Source of the DNA: Saprospiraceae bacterium
GTDB lineage: Bacteria > Bacteroidota > Bacteroidia > Chitinophagales > Saprospiraceae
DNA: 64,000 nucleotides
NCBI GenBank assembly: GCA_026982695.1
Contig: JALSGS010000034.1
Location: 248,001-312,000 of the forward strand
Direction: 5' to 3'
Both the position numbers and the translations under genes were made by a program. Of this stretch, positions 17,829-25,170 are shown piece by piece (positions within the stretch are counted from its first letter, which is position 1; each line of letters begins with the position of its first letter). The notes under the pieces were generated by a model. The model made no database searches. It saw only the letters and a list, made by a program, of their open reading frames with translations, and had not been told where the DNA came from.

Positions 17829-19139
17829 ATGAAAACAAAAATGATGAAAGGAATAAGTTGTTCAAATAATGGCCACCTGTCGGCAAAATATAGCCTACCA
17901 CAAGTCCGCATTTGGATCCTTGTCGTAGGCCTATGCATGGGGGGCGCAATGCCATATCTATCGGCTCAGGGGTTAGACTCCCTGTTGACTTTAGCCGTGA
18001 AGCAAAACCCCGAGCTGCGTAGTTTGTATTTGCAGTATGAAGCTGCTCTGGAGCGTGCACCTCAAGTGAGTGTACTACCTGACCCCCAAGTGGCTTTGGG
18101 GATTTTTGTCTTACCTGTCGAGACGCGTTTGGGGCCACAATGGGTGCGCATTGGGGCTACCCAGATGTTTCCCTGGAAAGGGACTTTACCTACGCGAAAA
18201 GATGCTGTGTTGGCTATGAGCCGTGCGCGTTATGAGCAATGGCGAGCGCGGCAGCTACGCATTATTTACGAGATCAAAAAGGCATGGTACGAACTGTACG
18301 AGCTGCGTCGTAGCCAAGACATTGTTCAAGAGCAGATCGAGTTGCTAAGAGCTTTAGAGCGCTTGGCTACCACTATGGTGGAAAGTGGAAAGTCCACTAT
18401 GGCTGATGTGTTGCGCGTGCAACTCCGCATAGAAGAACTTCAAGAACAACAGGCACGTTGGCGCGATTTGGAGGCTGACCCCATAGCGCGTATCAATGAG
18501 TTGTGCTATCGACCGTTGGATGCACCAGTAGTGATTCCTGACACGCTTACCTTTACCACAATGCCTTGGCAGCGCGATACCCTTGCCGACTGGCTCAGCA
18601 CGCGACATCCCTTGCTTAATATGTACACGGCTTGGCAGGAGGAAGCGCGATATCAGCTAAAGCTCAACGATCTGGCACGTAAGCCCTCTTTTGCCGTAGG
18701 CCTAGACTACATTGCGGTGGGGCGGCGAAGTGACGCCGATCCTGCAGGTAATGGCCGAGATGTGCTCTCGCCACGTGTAGGAGTAGTTGTACCATTGTAT
18801 ACGGTCAAATTTGATGCACGTGCGCGTGAGCAGGAGTTGCGCATTCAGGCCCTGGAGTCGGACAAGCAGGCTGCGTTACAGCGCTTATTGACAATAGTGG
18901 CACGTGCTTGGGCTCAGTGGGAGGCGGCACAGACCACTCTTGTTGCGGCTGATGAACAAGCCGAGACGCTGCGCGCAGCGCGAGATATCTTAGAAGTGCG
19001 TTATGCCACCTCGGGCAAAGAATTTGACGAATTGTTGCGCTTGGAAACACAGCTTATACAGCTCGACCTCAAGCGCTTAAAGGCTGTGGTGCAAAGCCAT
19101 CAAGCGCGCAGCACCATCGAGCAAGTAGTTGAATTTTAA
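17829..19139 (+). CDS. TolC family outer membrane protein (CusC/CzcC role)
   Basis: 436 residues with an N-terminal signal peptide whose hydrophobic core is at about 26-44, ending near LSAQ. The rest is typical of OEP proteins, with long amphipathic helices and two similar halves. It starts 12 bp after the RND gene and ends 20 bp before the adaptor gene, so it is the outer-membrane duct of this pump. Homologues in such operons are annotated as CusC/CzcC-like. A near copy (CCTGTCGGCAAA) of the dispersed word lies near its 5' end at about 17875-17886. Confidence 0.9.
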   Translation: MKTKMMKGISCSNNGHLSAKYSLPQVRIWILVVGLCMGGAMPYLSAQGLDSLLTLAVKQNPELRSLYLQYEAALERAPQVSVLPDPQVALGIFVLPVETRLGPQWVRIGATQMFPWKGTLPTRKDAVLAMSRARYEQWRARQLRIIYEIKKAWYELYELRRSQDIVQEQIELLRALERLATTMVESGKSTMADVLRVQLRIEELQEQQARWRDLEADPIARINELCYRPLDAPVVIPDTLTFTTMPWQRDTLADWLSTRHPLLNMYTAWQEEARYQLKLNDLARKPSFAVGLDYIAVGRRSDADPAGNGRDVLSPRVGVVVPLYTVKFDARAREQELRIQALESDKQAALQRLLTIVARAWAQWEAAQTTLVAADEQAETLRAARDILEVRYATSGKEFDELLRLETQLIQLDLKRLKAVVQSHQARSTIEQVVEF

Positions 19140-19159
19140 AAAATTAAAAAACAGCCATC

Positions 19160-20986
19160 ATGAAAGATAAAAAGCAGCTCATCTTTATAGTGATAGCCGC
19201 GCTTGTTGGCTTGGCCAGTGGCTATTTCCTCTTTGGTACATCCATGACCTCTGACCATGGAGCAAAGCCCACTACAGAAGCATCTCAAGGGGGTGATGAA
19301 GAAACCATCTGGACTTGCTCAATGCATCCTCAGATACGTCAGCCTGAGCCAGGTAAGTGCCCCATTTGTGGTATGGACTTAATTCCATTAGATGAAGCAG
19401 GAGCCTCAGGAGAAAACAGTACTATCCGTCTGCAAATGACTCCGGAAGCAGTAAAACTGGCACAAGTACAGACACAAAAAGTGCAGCCAGCTCGTACAAC
19501 ATCGATGGTTTCTAAAACTATTTGGCTTAATGGCAAAATTGCAGCTGATGAACGCAGAACGGCCTCTCAAACGGCCCATGTGCCAGGGCGTATCGAGCGG
19601 CTCTACGTTACCTTTACCGGAGAACATGTGCGTAAAGGCCAGAAGCTAGCTGATATCTATTCGCCCGAGCTGATTACTGCACAGCGCGAGCTACTCGAAG
19701 CCAAAGACCTGCAGGCACTCAATCCTAACTTGCTCGAAGCAGCGCGCAACAAGCTGCGCTATTGGAAAATCCCGGAAAGCGATATCGAAGCCATTCTTTC
19801 TTCGGGCCAAATCAAGGAAGTCTTTACAGTATTGGCTGACGCCAATGGTATCGTTACCCAGCGTCGTGTAGCAGTAGGAGATTATGTCAAGCAAGGCGAA
19901 GTGCTGTTTGATATGGTTAATCTCGATAAAGTATGGGTACTGTTCGATGCTTACGAAGAAGACTTAGCTTCTATTCGGTTAGGTGATCGGGTGCGTTTTA
20001 CCACACCTGTTTTTCCCGACCGCACCTTTGAAGCTACCATCACTTTTATTGACCCCGTCATCGATGGGCAGAAGCGCACAGCATCGCTACGTGCAGAAGT
20101 GGCCAACATAGGTGGTTTGCTTAAGCCTGAGATGTTGGTCAAGGGAAAAATAGAGGCACGCCTAACACCTCGAGGTGTGGAGGTGTTGGTGCCACGCACA
20201 GCTGTCATGTGGACGGGGCCCCGCTCTGTGGTATATGTGAAAGTGCCTGATATGGCTGTGCCTACATTTGAATATCGCGAGATCTTGTTAGGTGAGCGCG
20301 TAGGCGATTATTATTTGGTAAGCAGTGGTTTGAGCCCGGGTGAAGAGGTGGTCGTCAATGGCAATTTTGCCATCGATGCAGCGGCTCAACTCAACAACTC
20401 CTGGAGCATGATGAACAAGCTGGTGAGTGCTACAGAAGTGAGCTTCCCAGATTATGCAGGGCAAGTGCCCGAAGCATTTTTAACACAGCTGCGTGTATTA
20501 CTGCCGCCTTATTTTCAAATCAAAGATGCCTTGGTTAATGACAATAATGCTGATGCTGCTTTAGCAGGTAAGGCCTTTTTAGAGGCCTTATCACAAGTAG
20601 ATATGGGCTTGGTAGAAGGTGATGCGCACAACTATTGGATGAAACAAATGGATGCACTGAAAGCGCATGCGCAGCAAATCGCTCAATCTACAGACATAGA
20701 AGTACAGCGGCAAAACTTTGGGGGCCTATCCGAAATGCTGATCGAGACGATGGCTGTCTTTGGTCTCAGTCCTTCTGATGTCGTAGTGCAGCATTGCCCT
20801 ATGGCTTTTGACAATACAGGTGCCGACTGGCTAAGCCAGGAGGAGCAGGTGCGCAACCCTTACTTCGGCGCACAAATGCTTACTTGTGGTTCTGTGGAAG
20901 GCAATATTCAACAGTGGAAGCTCAAAAAGTTGAGTGAAGCAGCACCTACGGCTTCAGCAGCACCTACTGGTGGGCATCAACATTGA
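19160..20986 (+). CDS. CusB-like RND periplasmic adaptor with heavy-metal-binding domain
   Basis: 608 residues. The domains in order are an N-terminal TM anchor (6-25); a heavy-metal-binding domain (about 51-77) with CSMHPQI and KCPICGMDL; the adaptor core with lipoyl halves, hairpin and barrel (about 100-410); and a C-terminal DUF3347-like domain (about 440-585) with HCPMAFDNTGADWLSQ and a final TCG. CusB adaptors link CusA and CusC and hand metal to the pump. The extra terminal domains are usual in Bacteroidota CusB proteins and probably collect metal in the periplasm. The RND - TolC - adaptor gene order differs from E. coli cusCFBA. Confidence 0.93.
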   Translation: MKDKKQLIFIVIAALVGLASGYFLFGTSMTSDHGAKPTTEASQGGDEETIWTCSMHPQIRQPEPGKCPICGMDLIPLDEAGASGENSTIRLQMTPEAVKLAQVQTQKVQPARTTSMVSKTIWLNGKIAADERRTASQTAHVPGRIERLYVTFTGEHVRKGQKLADIYSPELITAQRELLEAKDLQALNPNLLEAARNKLRYWKIPESDIEAILSSGQIKEVFTVLADANGIVTQRRVAVGDYVKQGEVLFDMVNLDKVWVLFDAYEEDLASIRLGDRVRFTTPVFPDRTFEATITFIDPVIDGQKRTASLRAEVANIGGLLKPEMLVKGKIEARLTPRGVEVLVPRTAVMWTGPRSVVYVKVPDMAVPTFEYREILLGERVGDYYLVSSGLSPGEEVVVNGNFAIDAAAQLNNSWSMMNKLVSATEVSFPDYAGQVPEAFLTQLRVLLPPYFQIKDALVNDNNADAALAGKAFLEALSQVDMGLVEGDAHNYWMKQMDALKAHAQQIAQSTDIEVQRQNFGGLSEMLIETMAVFGLSPSDVVVQHCPMAFDNTGADWLSQEEQVRNPYFGAQMLTCGSVEGNIQQWKLKKLSEAAPTASAAPTGGHQH

Positions 20987-21040
20987 GGTATATAAACACG
21001 TGCCAATTTTCTAATTACTCACTTTTAAAACTTTTCAATT

Positions 21041-21388
21041 ATGAACAAGCTACGTTTTTTGTTGATTCTGATAGCCCTCTCGTCGGTCGTAGTATGGCAA
21101 GCATGTGGTGGTGATGCCGCCCAAAATGCCGCTCAAGAAGAAACGACCCAAACAGAAGAAGCTACCTCTCAGGATGACAAAAGTGGTCCTGAGTATACTT
21201 CGGCTTATGTGTGTCCTATGCACTGCAAAGGCAGTGGTAGCAACAGTCCGGGCAAGTGCCCTGTGTGTGGGATGGCTTATGTAGCTAATCCCAACCACCC
21301 CATGCACCAGCAAGGTGCCATGCAAAAAGAAGAAATGGGACAGATGCATCAAAACGATGATGCTGGCCATGAAGGGCACAATCATTAA
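21041..21388 (+). CDS. Heavy-metal-binding-domain lipoprotein
   Basis: 115 residues with a lipoprotein signal and lipobox Cys at about residue 22 (WQACGG). An acidic Gln/Glu/Thr-rich linker follows, then one heavy-metal-binding domain (about 56-81: YVCPMHCKGSGSNSPGKC, then PVCGMAY), the same fold as in the adjacent adaptor. The tail is rich in Met and His (HPMHQQGAMQKEEMGQMHQ). It is probably a membrane-anchored periplasmic copper binder feeding the pump. It lies 54 bp after the adaptor gene on the same strand. Confidence 0.85.
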   Translation: MNKLRFLLILIALSSVVVWQACGGDAAQNAAQEETTQTEEATSQDDKSGPEYTSAYVCPMHCKGSGSNSPGKCPVCGMAYVANPNHPMHQQGAMQKEEMGQMHQNDDAGHEGHNH

Positions 21389-21431
21389 TAGTTTATTAGT
21401 GTACACCATTGATAATTTAGGTTCGCATCGT

Positions 21432-21473
21432 GCAATGCCCGGGGGCGGGAACGGTTCGTTCCCGGTGCATTGC
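21432..21473 (+). terminator. Strong two-part hairpin inside the metal operon
   Basis: An outer stem GCAATGC/GCATTGC (21432-21438 with 21467-21473) encloses an inner stem GGGAACG/CGTTCCC (21447-21453 with 21457-21463) and a 3-base loop. It is followed by CTTTAGTT, a poor U-tract, so it may be a weak terminator or an mRNA-stabilising or processing hairpin between the lipoprotein and the DUF2231 gene. Confidence 0.55.
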
Positions 21474-21576
21474 CTTTAGTTACTAGCACGTGTTATCATA
21501 TTATCATATCACGTCATTAAAGCGCCCCACCAAGCCAATATTCATTCATTGTTCACCTTCTCAAAATTTGCAGGCC

Positions 21577-22245
21577 ATGAAATACGTAAATAAGTATGGT
21601 ATCTTACTCATGTTATGGGCGCTTTGGGGGATTTGCTCTTTGCCGGGTTGGGCGCATGGCGATGAGCCTCACGGAAAGAAAGATACCACAGCACAGCAAG
21701 TACAACCCAGTGATGATGATGCAAATGCTGAAGTAGCGTCAGCTCATACGCATACTTCTATGCCTACGGTAGAGGGGGCTGCAGGCATTAGTGATTTTCC
21801 CACCTTGCATCCACTTATCGTACATGTGCCCATTGTGCTGATTCCAATAGCGTTGTTATTACAACTACTGGTGTTGTTTAGTAGAAAAGAAGGCTTGGAC
21901 TGGGCCGTGTGGCTTACACTACTTCTAGGACTATTGGGTGCCTGGATTGCAGGTAGGTATGTGCATCCTCATACCCACGGATTAACTGATCAGGCACAGT
22001 GGGTGCTGGATCAACACGATCTGTATGCCGACTGGACAGTTTGGCTTGCACTAGTAGCAGCAATTTTAAAAGGTGCTGCTGTGTTTTTGCGCAAGCAAAT
22101 CCTGGCCTTGGAAATATCCGTGTGGATAGTGTTGGCTGGAGCTTCTTGGAGTGTGTTTCATGCAGGGCATTATGGGGCCCAATTGGTACACATAGAAGGC
22201 GTAGGCCCGCAGGGGAAATACCTCGAATTAGAAGATAATCATTAA
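21577..22245 (+). CDS. DUF2231 family membrane protein
   Basis: 222 residues from the ATG at 21577, which gives a proper signal-like N-terminus; an upstream extension is polar and unlikely. After a His/Asp-rich linker the DUF2231 region begins with HPLIVHVPIVLIPIALLL and has four TM helices, ending with AGHYGAQLVHIEGVG. The HPLxVHxPI opening and the GHxGxxLVxxxGVG close are the family marks. Its function is unknown, but it often lies with metal or cytochrome genes. It lies in the metal operon between two metal-binding proteins. Confidence 0.82.
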   Translation: MKYVNKYGILLMLWALWGICSLPGWAHGDEPHGKKDTTAQQVQPSDDDANAEVASAHTHTSMPTVEGAAGISDFPTLHPLIVHVPIVLIPIALLLQLLVLFSRKEGLDWAVWLTLLLGLLGAWIAGRYVHPHTHGLTDQAQWVLDQHDLYADWTVWLALVAAILKGAAVFLRKQILALEISVWIVLAGASWSVFHAGHYGAQLVHIEGVGPQGKYLELEDNH

Positions 22246-22269
22246 TAATCCATTAAACCATTAGAAGCC

Positions 22270-22656
22270 ATGAAGCAAATTGTTTTGTTATTCATGTTCT
22301 TAGGCATGTGGGGGCTTGATGCCTCTGCACAACAAATTCAACCTCCAATAAATGCTTCTGAGCAAACCTCAGCCCTATCCCACGCTGAATTCAAAGTGTA
22401 TGGCAACTGCATGATGTGCAAGAAGCGCATTGAACGAGCAGCCCAGCAAGTAGCTGGAGTACAAGAAGCTGTTTGGGATGTCGATGCTAAAGTCATGAAG
22501 GTGTCTTGGGATGCACAGAAGGCTACTTTGAAGCAAATTAAGGAAGCTATAGCTCAGGCAGGGCATGATACGGACCAAGTACGTGCACCAGATGAAGCCT
22601 ATGAGCAGCTTCCCATGTGCTGTATGTATGAGCGGCCGGAGCGGTCAAAGCAGTAA
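22270..22656 (+). CDS. Secreted heavy-metal-associated (HMA) domain protein
   Basis: 128 residues with a signal peptide (about 1-20, ending ASAQ) and one HMA/CopZ-like domain (about 38-108). The metal-binding loop is GNCMMCKKR, a CxxC at the usual place, and the second conserved element is IKEAIAQAGHDTDQV. A C-terminal LPMCCMYE adds more thiols. It is a probable periplasmic copper chaperone. The gene is followed 8 bp later by a strong intrinsic terminator, so it closes the first transcription unit. Confidence 0.85.
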   Translation: MKQIVLLFMFLGMWGLDASAQQIQPPINASEQTSALSHAEFKVYGNCMMCKKRIERAAQQVAGVQEAVWDVDAKVMKVSWDAQKATLKQIKEAIAQAGHDTDQVRAPDEAYEQLPMCCMYERPERSKQ

Positions 22657-22663
22657 GCTATTA

Positions 22664-22698
22664 GGTGCAAGCCTGCACTCAAGGCTTGTACCTTTTTT
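22664..22698 (+). terminator. Intrinsic terminator just upstream of the araC-type gene
   Basis: The stem GGTGCAAGCC/GGCTTGTACC (22664-22673 with 22683-22692, one G-U pair) and a 9-base loop are followed by six T. The ATG of the AraC gene is only 22 bp downstream. The AraC gene must therefore be expressed by read-through or from a promoter overlapping the hairpin. Confidence 0.8.
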
Positions 22699-22719
22699 CC
22701 GCCCAAAGCAAATTGAGCT

Positions 22720-23292
22720 ATGGATCCGTATCGCATTTTTATAAAAAACATGGTCTGCGAGCGGTGTGTCTGTGTGATAGAGCGCATTTGCCAGAAGTGG
22801 CAATTGAACGTAAAAGCAGTGCACTTGGGCTATGTCGAATTAGTGCGAAAGCCTACTTCTTTCGATTGGGAAGCATTTGAAAAAGAGCTGAAAACTTTTG
22901 GATTTGAACTTCTTAGAGATCATGAAGAGCTGTTGGTAGAACAGATAAAAACTTTGCTTATTAGGAAATTTGACCAATTACCTGTGCGTAATGAGCGTCC
23001 CATTTCAGCCTACTTATCTCAATCCCTTCATCGCGATTATTCACATTTGAGCAAACTTTTTTCTAAGCGAACGGGCACCACTATAGAACACTACTTCGTC
23101 TTGTTGCGCATAGAGAAAGCTAAAGAACTGGTTAGTTATAAGGAACACAACTTTTCCGAGATCGCTTATTTGCTTGGTTATAGCAGCCTTCAACACCTGT
23201 CCAATCAGTTTAAGCGAGTTACGGGAGTAAGTATGACCCAGTATCGCAAGTCCCTTCAACCACCCCGTAAAATGCTCGATGAAATCTTGTAA
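22720..23292 (+). CDS. AraC family regulator with HMA-like N-terminal domain
   Basis: 190 residues. The N-terminal 70 residues follow the HMA pattern, with MVCERC in the place of MxCxxC, then a strand-helix pattern and ELVRKPTSFDWEAFEKELKT. The C-terminal part (about 90-185) is an AraC DNA-binding domain with two helix-turn-helix units (HLSKLFSKRTGTTIEHY and FSEIAYLLGYSSLQHLSNQF). AraC proteins usually carry a cupin or other sensor domain; a metal-binding sensor here suggests direct copper sensing by a one-component activator. It sits between the pump genes and the ATPase. What it controls is inferred from context only. Confidence 0.82.
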   Translation: MDPYRIFIKNMVCERCVCVIERICQKWQLNVKAVHLGYVELVRKPTSFDWEAFEKELKTFGFELLRDHEELLVEQIKTLLIRKFDQLPVRNERPISAYLSQSLHRDYSHLSKLFSKRTGTTIEHYFVLLRIEKAKELVSYKEHNFSEIAYLLGYSSLQHLSNQFKRVTGVSMTQYRKSLQPPRKMLDEIL

Positions 23293-23361
23293 TGTTTTTC
23301 CAATATGTTGTAAGACAGTGGAATGTGGTGTTTGTAATTTGGGAAGGAAAATGGATTTAAT

Positions 23362-23631
23362 ATGAATATCGATGCTAAGCGATTTGCGTGGGCGGTAGCA
23401 CTTGTTGCAGTTGTGCTCTATATCTTATGTGCACTCCTTGTGTGGATAGGTGGGCGTGAGATTGCTGCATGGATATTCAATAGTTTGCTACATGGTGTAG
23501 ATGTACATCCTATAATGCGGATAGATATACCATTAATAGATACGCTATTCGGTTTATTGTTTACCACCATATTGGCTTGGTTTACAGGATTTATGTTGGC
23601 GAGTGTATACAACAAGTTGCCTCATGGATAA
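23362..23631 (+). CDS. DUF5676 family small membrane protein
   Basis: 89 residues with two TM helices (about 10-32 and 57-80). Recognisable parts are NIDAKRFAWAVALV at the start, HPIMRIDIPLIDTLFGL in the middle and GFMLASVYNKL at the end, the usual pattern of DUF5676 proteins. Its function is unknown. It is often found in copper-resistance islands, which agrees with its place here. It starts 70 bp after the AraC gene on the same strand. Confidence 0.78.
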   Translation: MNIDAKRFAWAVALVAVVLYILCALLVWIGGREIAAWIFNSLLHGVDVHPIMRIDIPLIDTLFGLLFTTILAWFTGFMLASVYNKLPHG

Positions 23632-23657
23632 TGTTATTTGAACAAAATGCACATAAT

Positions 23658-24095
23658 ATGAAAAATTGGCTGTTTTTTTTAGTAGTGCCTATCGCCCTAT
23701 TAGGGTGCAATACAACACCTTCTGCTGAACAATTGCTTCAAGATGAGGCTATGCGCAAGGAGCTCTTTAGCACTATTGCGGGGAATCACGAAATGATGAT
23801 GGAATTTATGAATGTGATGATACAAAATGAGCATGCCATGTCTATGATGCAAGGCAATAAGCAGATGATGCAGCACATGATGGGCGGAAAAGGCATGCAG
23901 CACATGATGGGTATGATGAAGGAAAATGCCTCAATGATGCAGGGTATGATGCAACATATGATGAATGACCCACAGATGATGCGACACATGATGCAGATGA
24001 TGCACCAAAAAGGCATGATGAGTCAGGAATGCATGCAACAGATGATGCAGCAGATGGGGCAAGGAATGGATGAGATAAAAAGTGAAAGTGAGTAA
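23658..24095 (+). CDS. Methionine-rich lipoprotein, candidate copper binder
   Basis: 145 residues from the ATG at 23658. It has a lipoprotein signal with lipobox cysteine (ALLGCNTT) and a mature part in which about a quarter of residues are Met, with a few His (for example MMQHMMGGKGMQHMMGMM). Met-rich stretches bind Cu(I)/Ag(I) in the oxidising periplasm, so a copper buffer or chaperone role is likely. No named domain was recognised. An upstream extension of the frame into the DUF5676 gene is not needed. Confidence 0.78.
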   Translation: MKNWLFFLVVPIALLGCNTTPSAEQLLQDEAMRKELFSTIAGNHEMMMEFMNVMIQNEHAMSMMQGNKQMMQHMMGGKGMQHMMGMMKENASMMQGMMQHMMNDPQMMRHMMQMMHQKGMMSQECMQQMMQQMGQGMDEIKSESE

Positions 24096-24237
24096 TTAGC
24101 TTTCTCATCGTTTTGAGCTTAAGTTCCTTCGCTGGTGTGGGGCAGCGACGCGCGATGCACATATGTATGTTTGATGCGGTAGTACAGAGCTGCCCCCTTT
24201 TTTACCCGCTGTACCGAACGGCTCAATTGGAGATTTT

Positions 24238-24366
24238 ATGAAATCTTGCTGTAGTGGATCATACAAGCCTGAGCGCCCATGGTGGAACACCCTATGGAAT
24301 GTGCTGCTGTTGGTGATCGTGTCGGGCATAGTGGCCGGTTTGTTGATTCAGTTTTTAACTGTGTGA
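24238..24366 (+). CDS. 42-residue membrane peptide with N-terminal CC pair
   Basis: ATG at 24238 and TGA at 24364-24366. The peptide begins MKSCCSGSYKPERPWWNTLW and continues as one TM helix to the end. It has adjacent cysteines before a single membrane helix and no signal cleavage site. The next gene (SHOCT protein) starts 13 bp later. The Cys pair, the position and the codon pattern support a real gene; its function is unknown, perhaps passing metal at the membrane. Confidence 0.6.
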   Translation: MKSCCSGSYKPERPWWNTLWNVLLLVIVSGIVAGLLIQFLTV

Positions 24367-24379
24367 AAACAAGTGTTTT

Positions 24380-24574
24380 ATGTTTCACAATCACTATTGG
24401 GGTATGCATTTTTTTTGGTGGATATTTTGGATTGTGTTGATCGGACTGGCGATTTACTGGTGGAATCAAAATAGTAACAAGGTTCGAGAAACTCCTGAAG
24501 AGATTTTGAAAAAACGCTTAGCTCGTGGAGAGATTACTGTAGAGGAATACGAGGAGCTGAAAAAAAAGCTTTGA
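24380..24574 (+). CDS. SHOCT domain small membrane protein
   Basis: 64 residues. The N-terminus has His and aromatic residues (MFHNHYWGMHFFWWIFW), one TM helix follows, and the C-terminal 30 residues are a SHOCT motif (EEILKKRLARGEITVEEYEE). SHOCT is a short oligomerisation or DNA/membrane-linked module of unclear role. Small TM-SHOCT proteins are frequent in copper islands of Bacteroidota. It is probably the last gene of the AraC unit, followed by a long gap. Confidence 0.82.
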   Translation: MFHNHYWGMHFFWWIFWIVLIGLAIYWWNQNSNKVRETPEEILKKRLARGEITVEEYEELKKKL

Positions 24575-25108
24575 TATTTTGTTTTTGTAGGTCGATCGTG
24601 ATGTGCCATGTGTATTTTATGTATTTGAAGAAGGGGCTTGGGCGATAGGACGTGTCGCTGTAGGCTAAGGTAGATGTGCTGTATTGACCACCCTACATGA
24701 GTGCTGATAGTGCCATTTGAAAATGGAATATAGCCATGAAAGGGCTTTTCATGCTTCCAAGCAATGGCCATGAGTAGCTTAATACTGTTGTAATTGAGAG
24801 TCTCATTGTGGCTTGATAAATAGTGGCACGTTTCCCCCTTAAATGTAATGTAGGGAATAACTACGTGGGAAAGCCGTACAGGACTACTATTCGCTCAAGT
24901 TCCCCTTAATTCTTTAAAGCACACGTTTATATGTAGAATAGCAAAAATGATTGGTGTAGCACGTTACACTTTGCGAAGCAACAGAAACATGTGCGTTGCG
25001 GAAGCTTTTTGCTTGTAGTGGGAAGTATATCATTGTGAGATGGCTTAAATAGATGTGTTGCAATTAACATTCTTTATTCTTTTTCCCGGTTTAGAGGACA
25101 GAGTGTGT
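24575..25108. other. Gap without a recognisable gene before the copper ATPase
   Basis: About 530 bp with no convincing open frame on either strand. A small inverted repeat (ATGAAA/TTTCAT around 24736-24752) and a near-promoter TACACTTTG (24965-24973, one base too long) were seen. It probably contains the regulatory region of the ATPase gene, and perhaps a small RNA ending at the terminator at 25109-25147. Confidence 0.5.
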
Positions 25109-25147
25109 ACACGGCTGATGAGATTCCGGTAGTCAGCCGTGTTTTTT
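25109..25147 (+). terminator. Intrinsic terminator in the leader of the copper ATPase gene
   Basis: The stem ACACGGCTGA/TCAGCCGTGT (25109-25118 with 25133-25142), a 14-base loop and a T-run lie 24 bp before the ATPase ATG. There is no gene just upstream for it to terminate, so it may be a leader attenuator or the end of a small RNA. Confidence 0.78.
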
Positions 25148-25170
25148 ATCTAATCAAAAGATAGCCCACC

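Noticed and set aside
24466-24771. 101-codon frame on the - strand over the SHOCT gene and the following gap
   Set aside because: It overlaps the well supported SHOCT gene, and the translation is Ser/His/Lys-rich without a family; not used to explain the gap.
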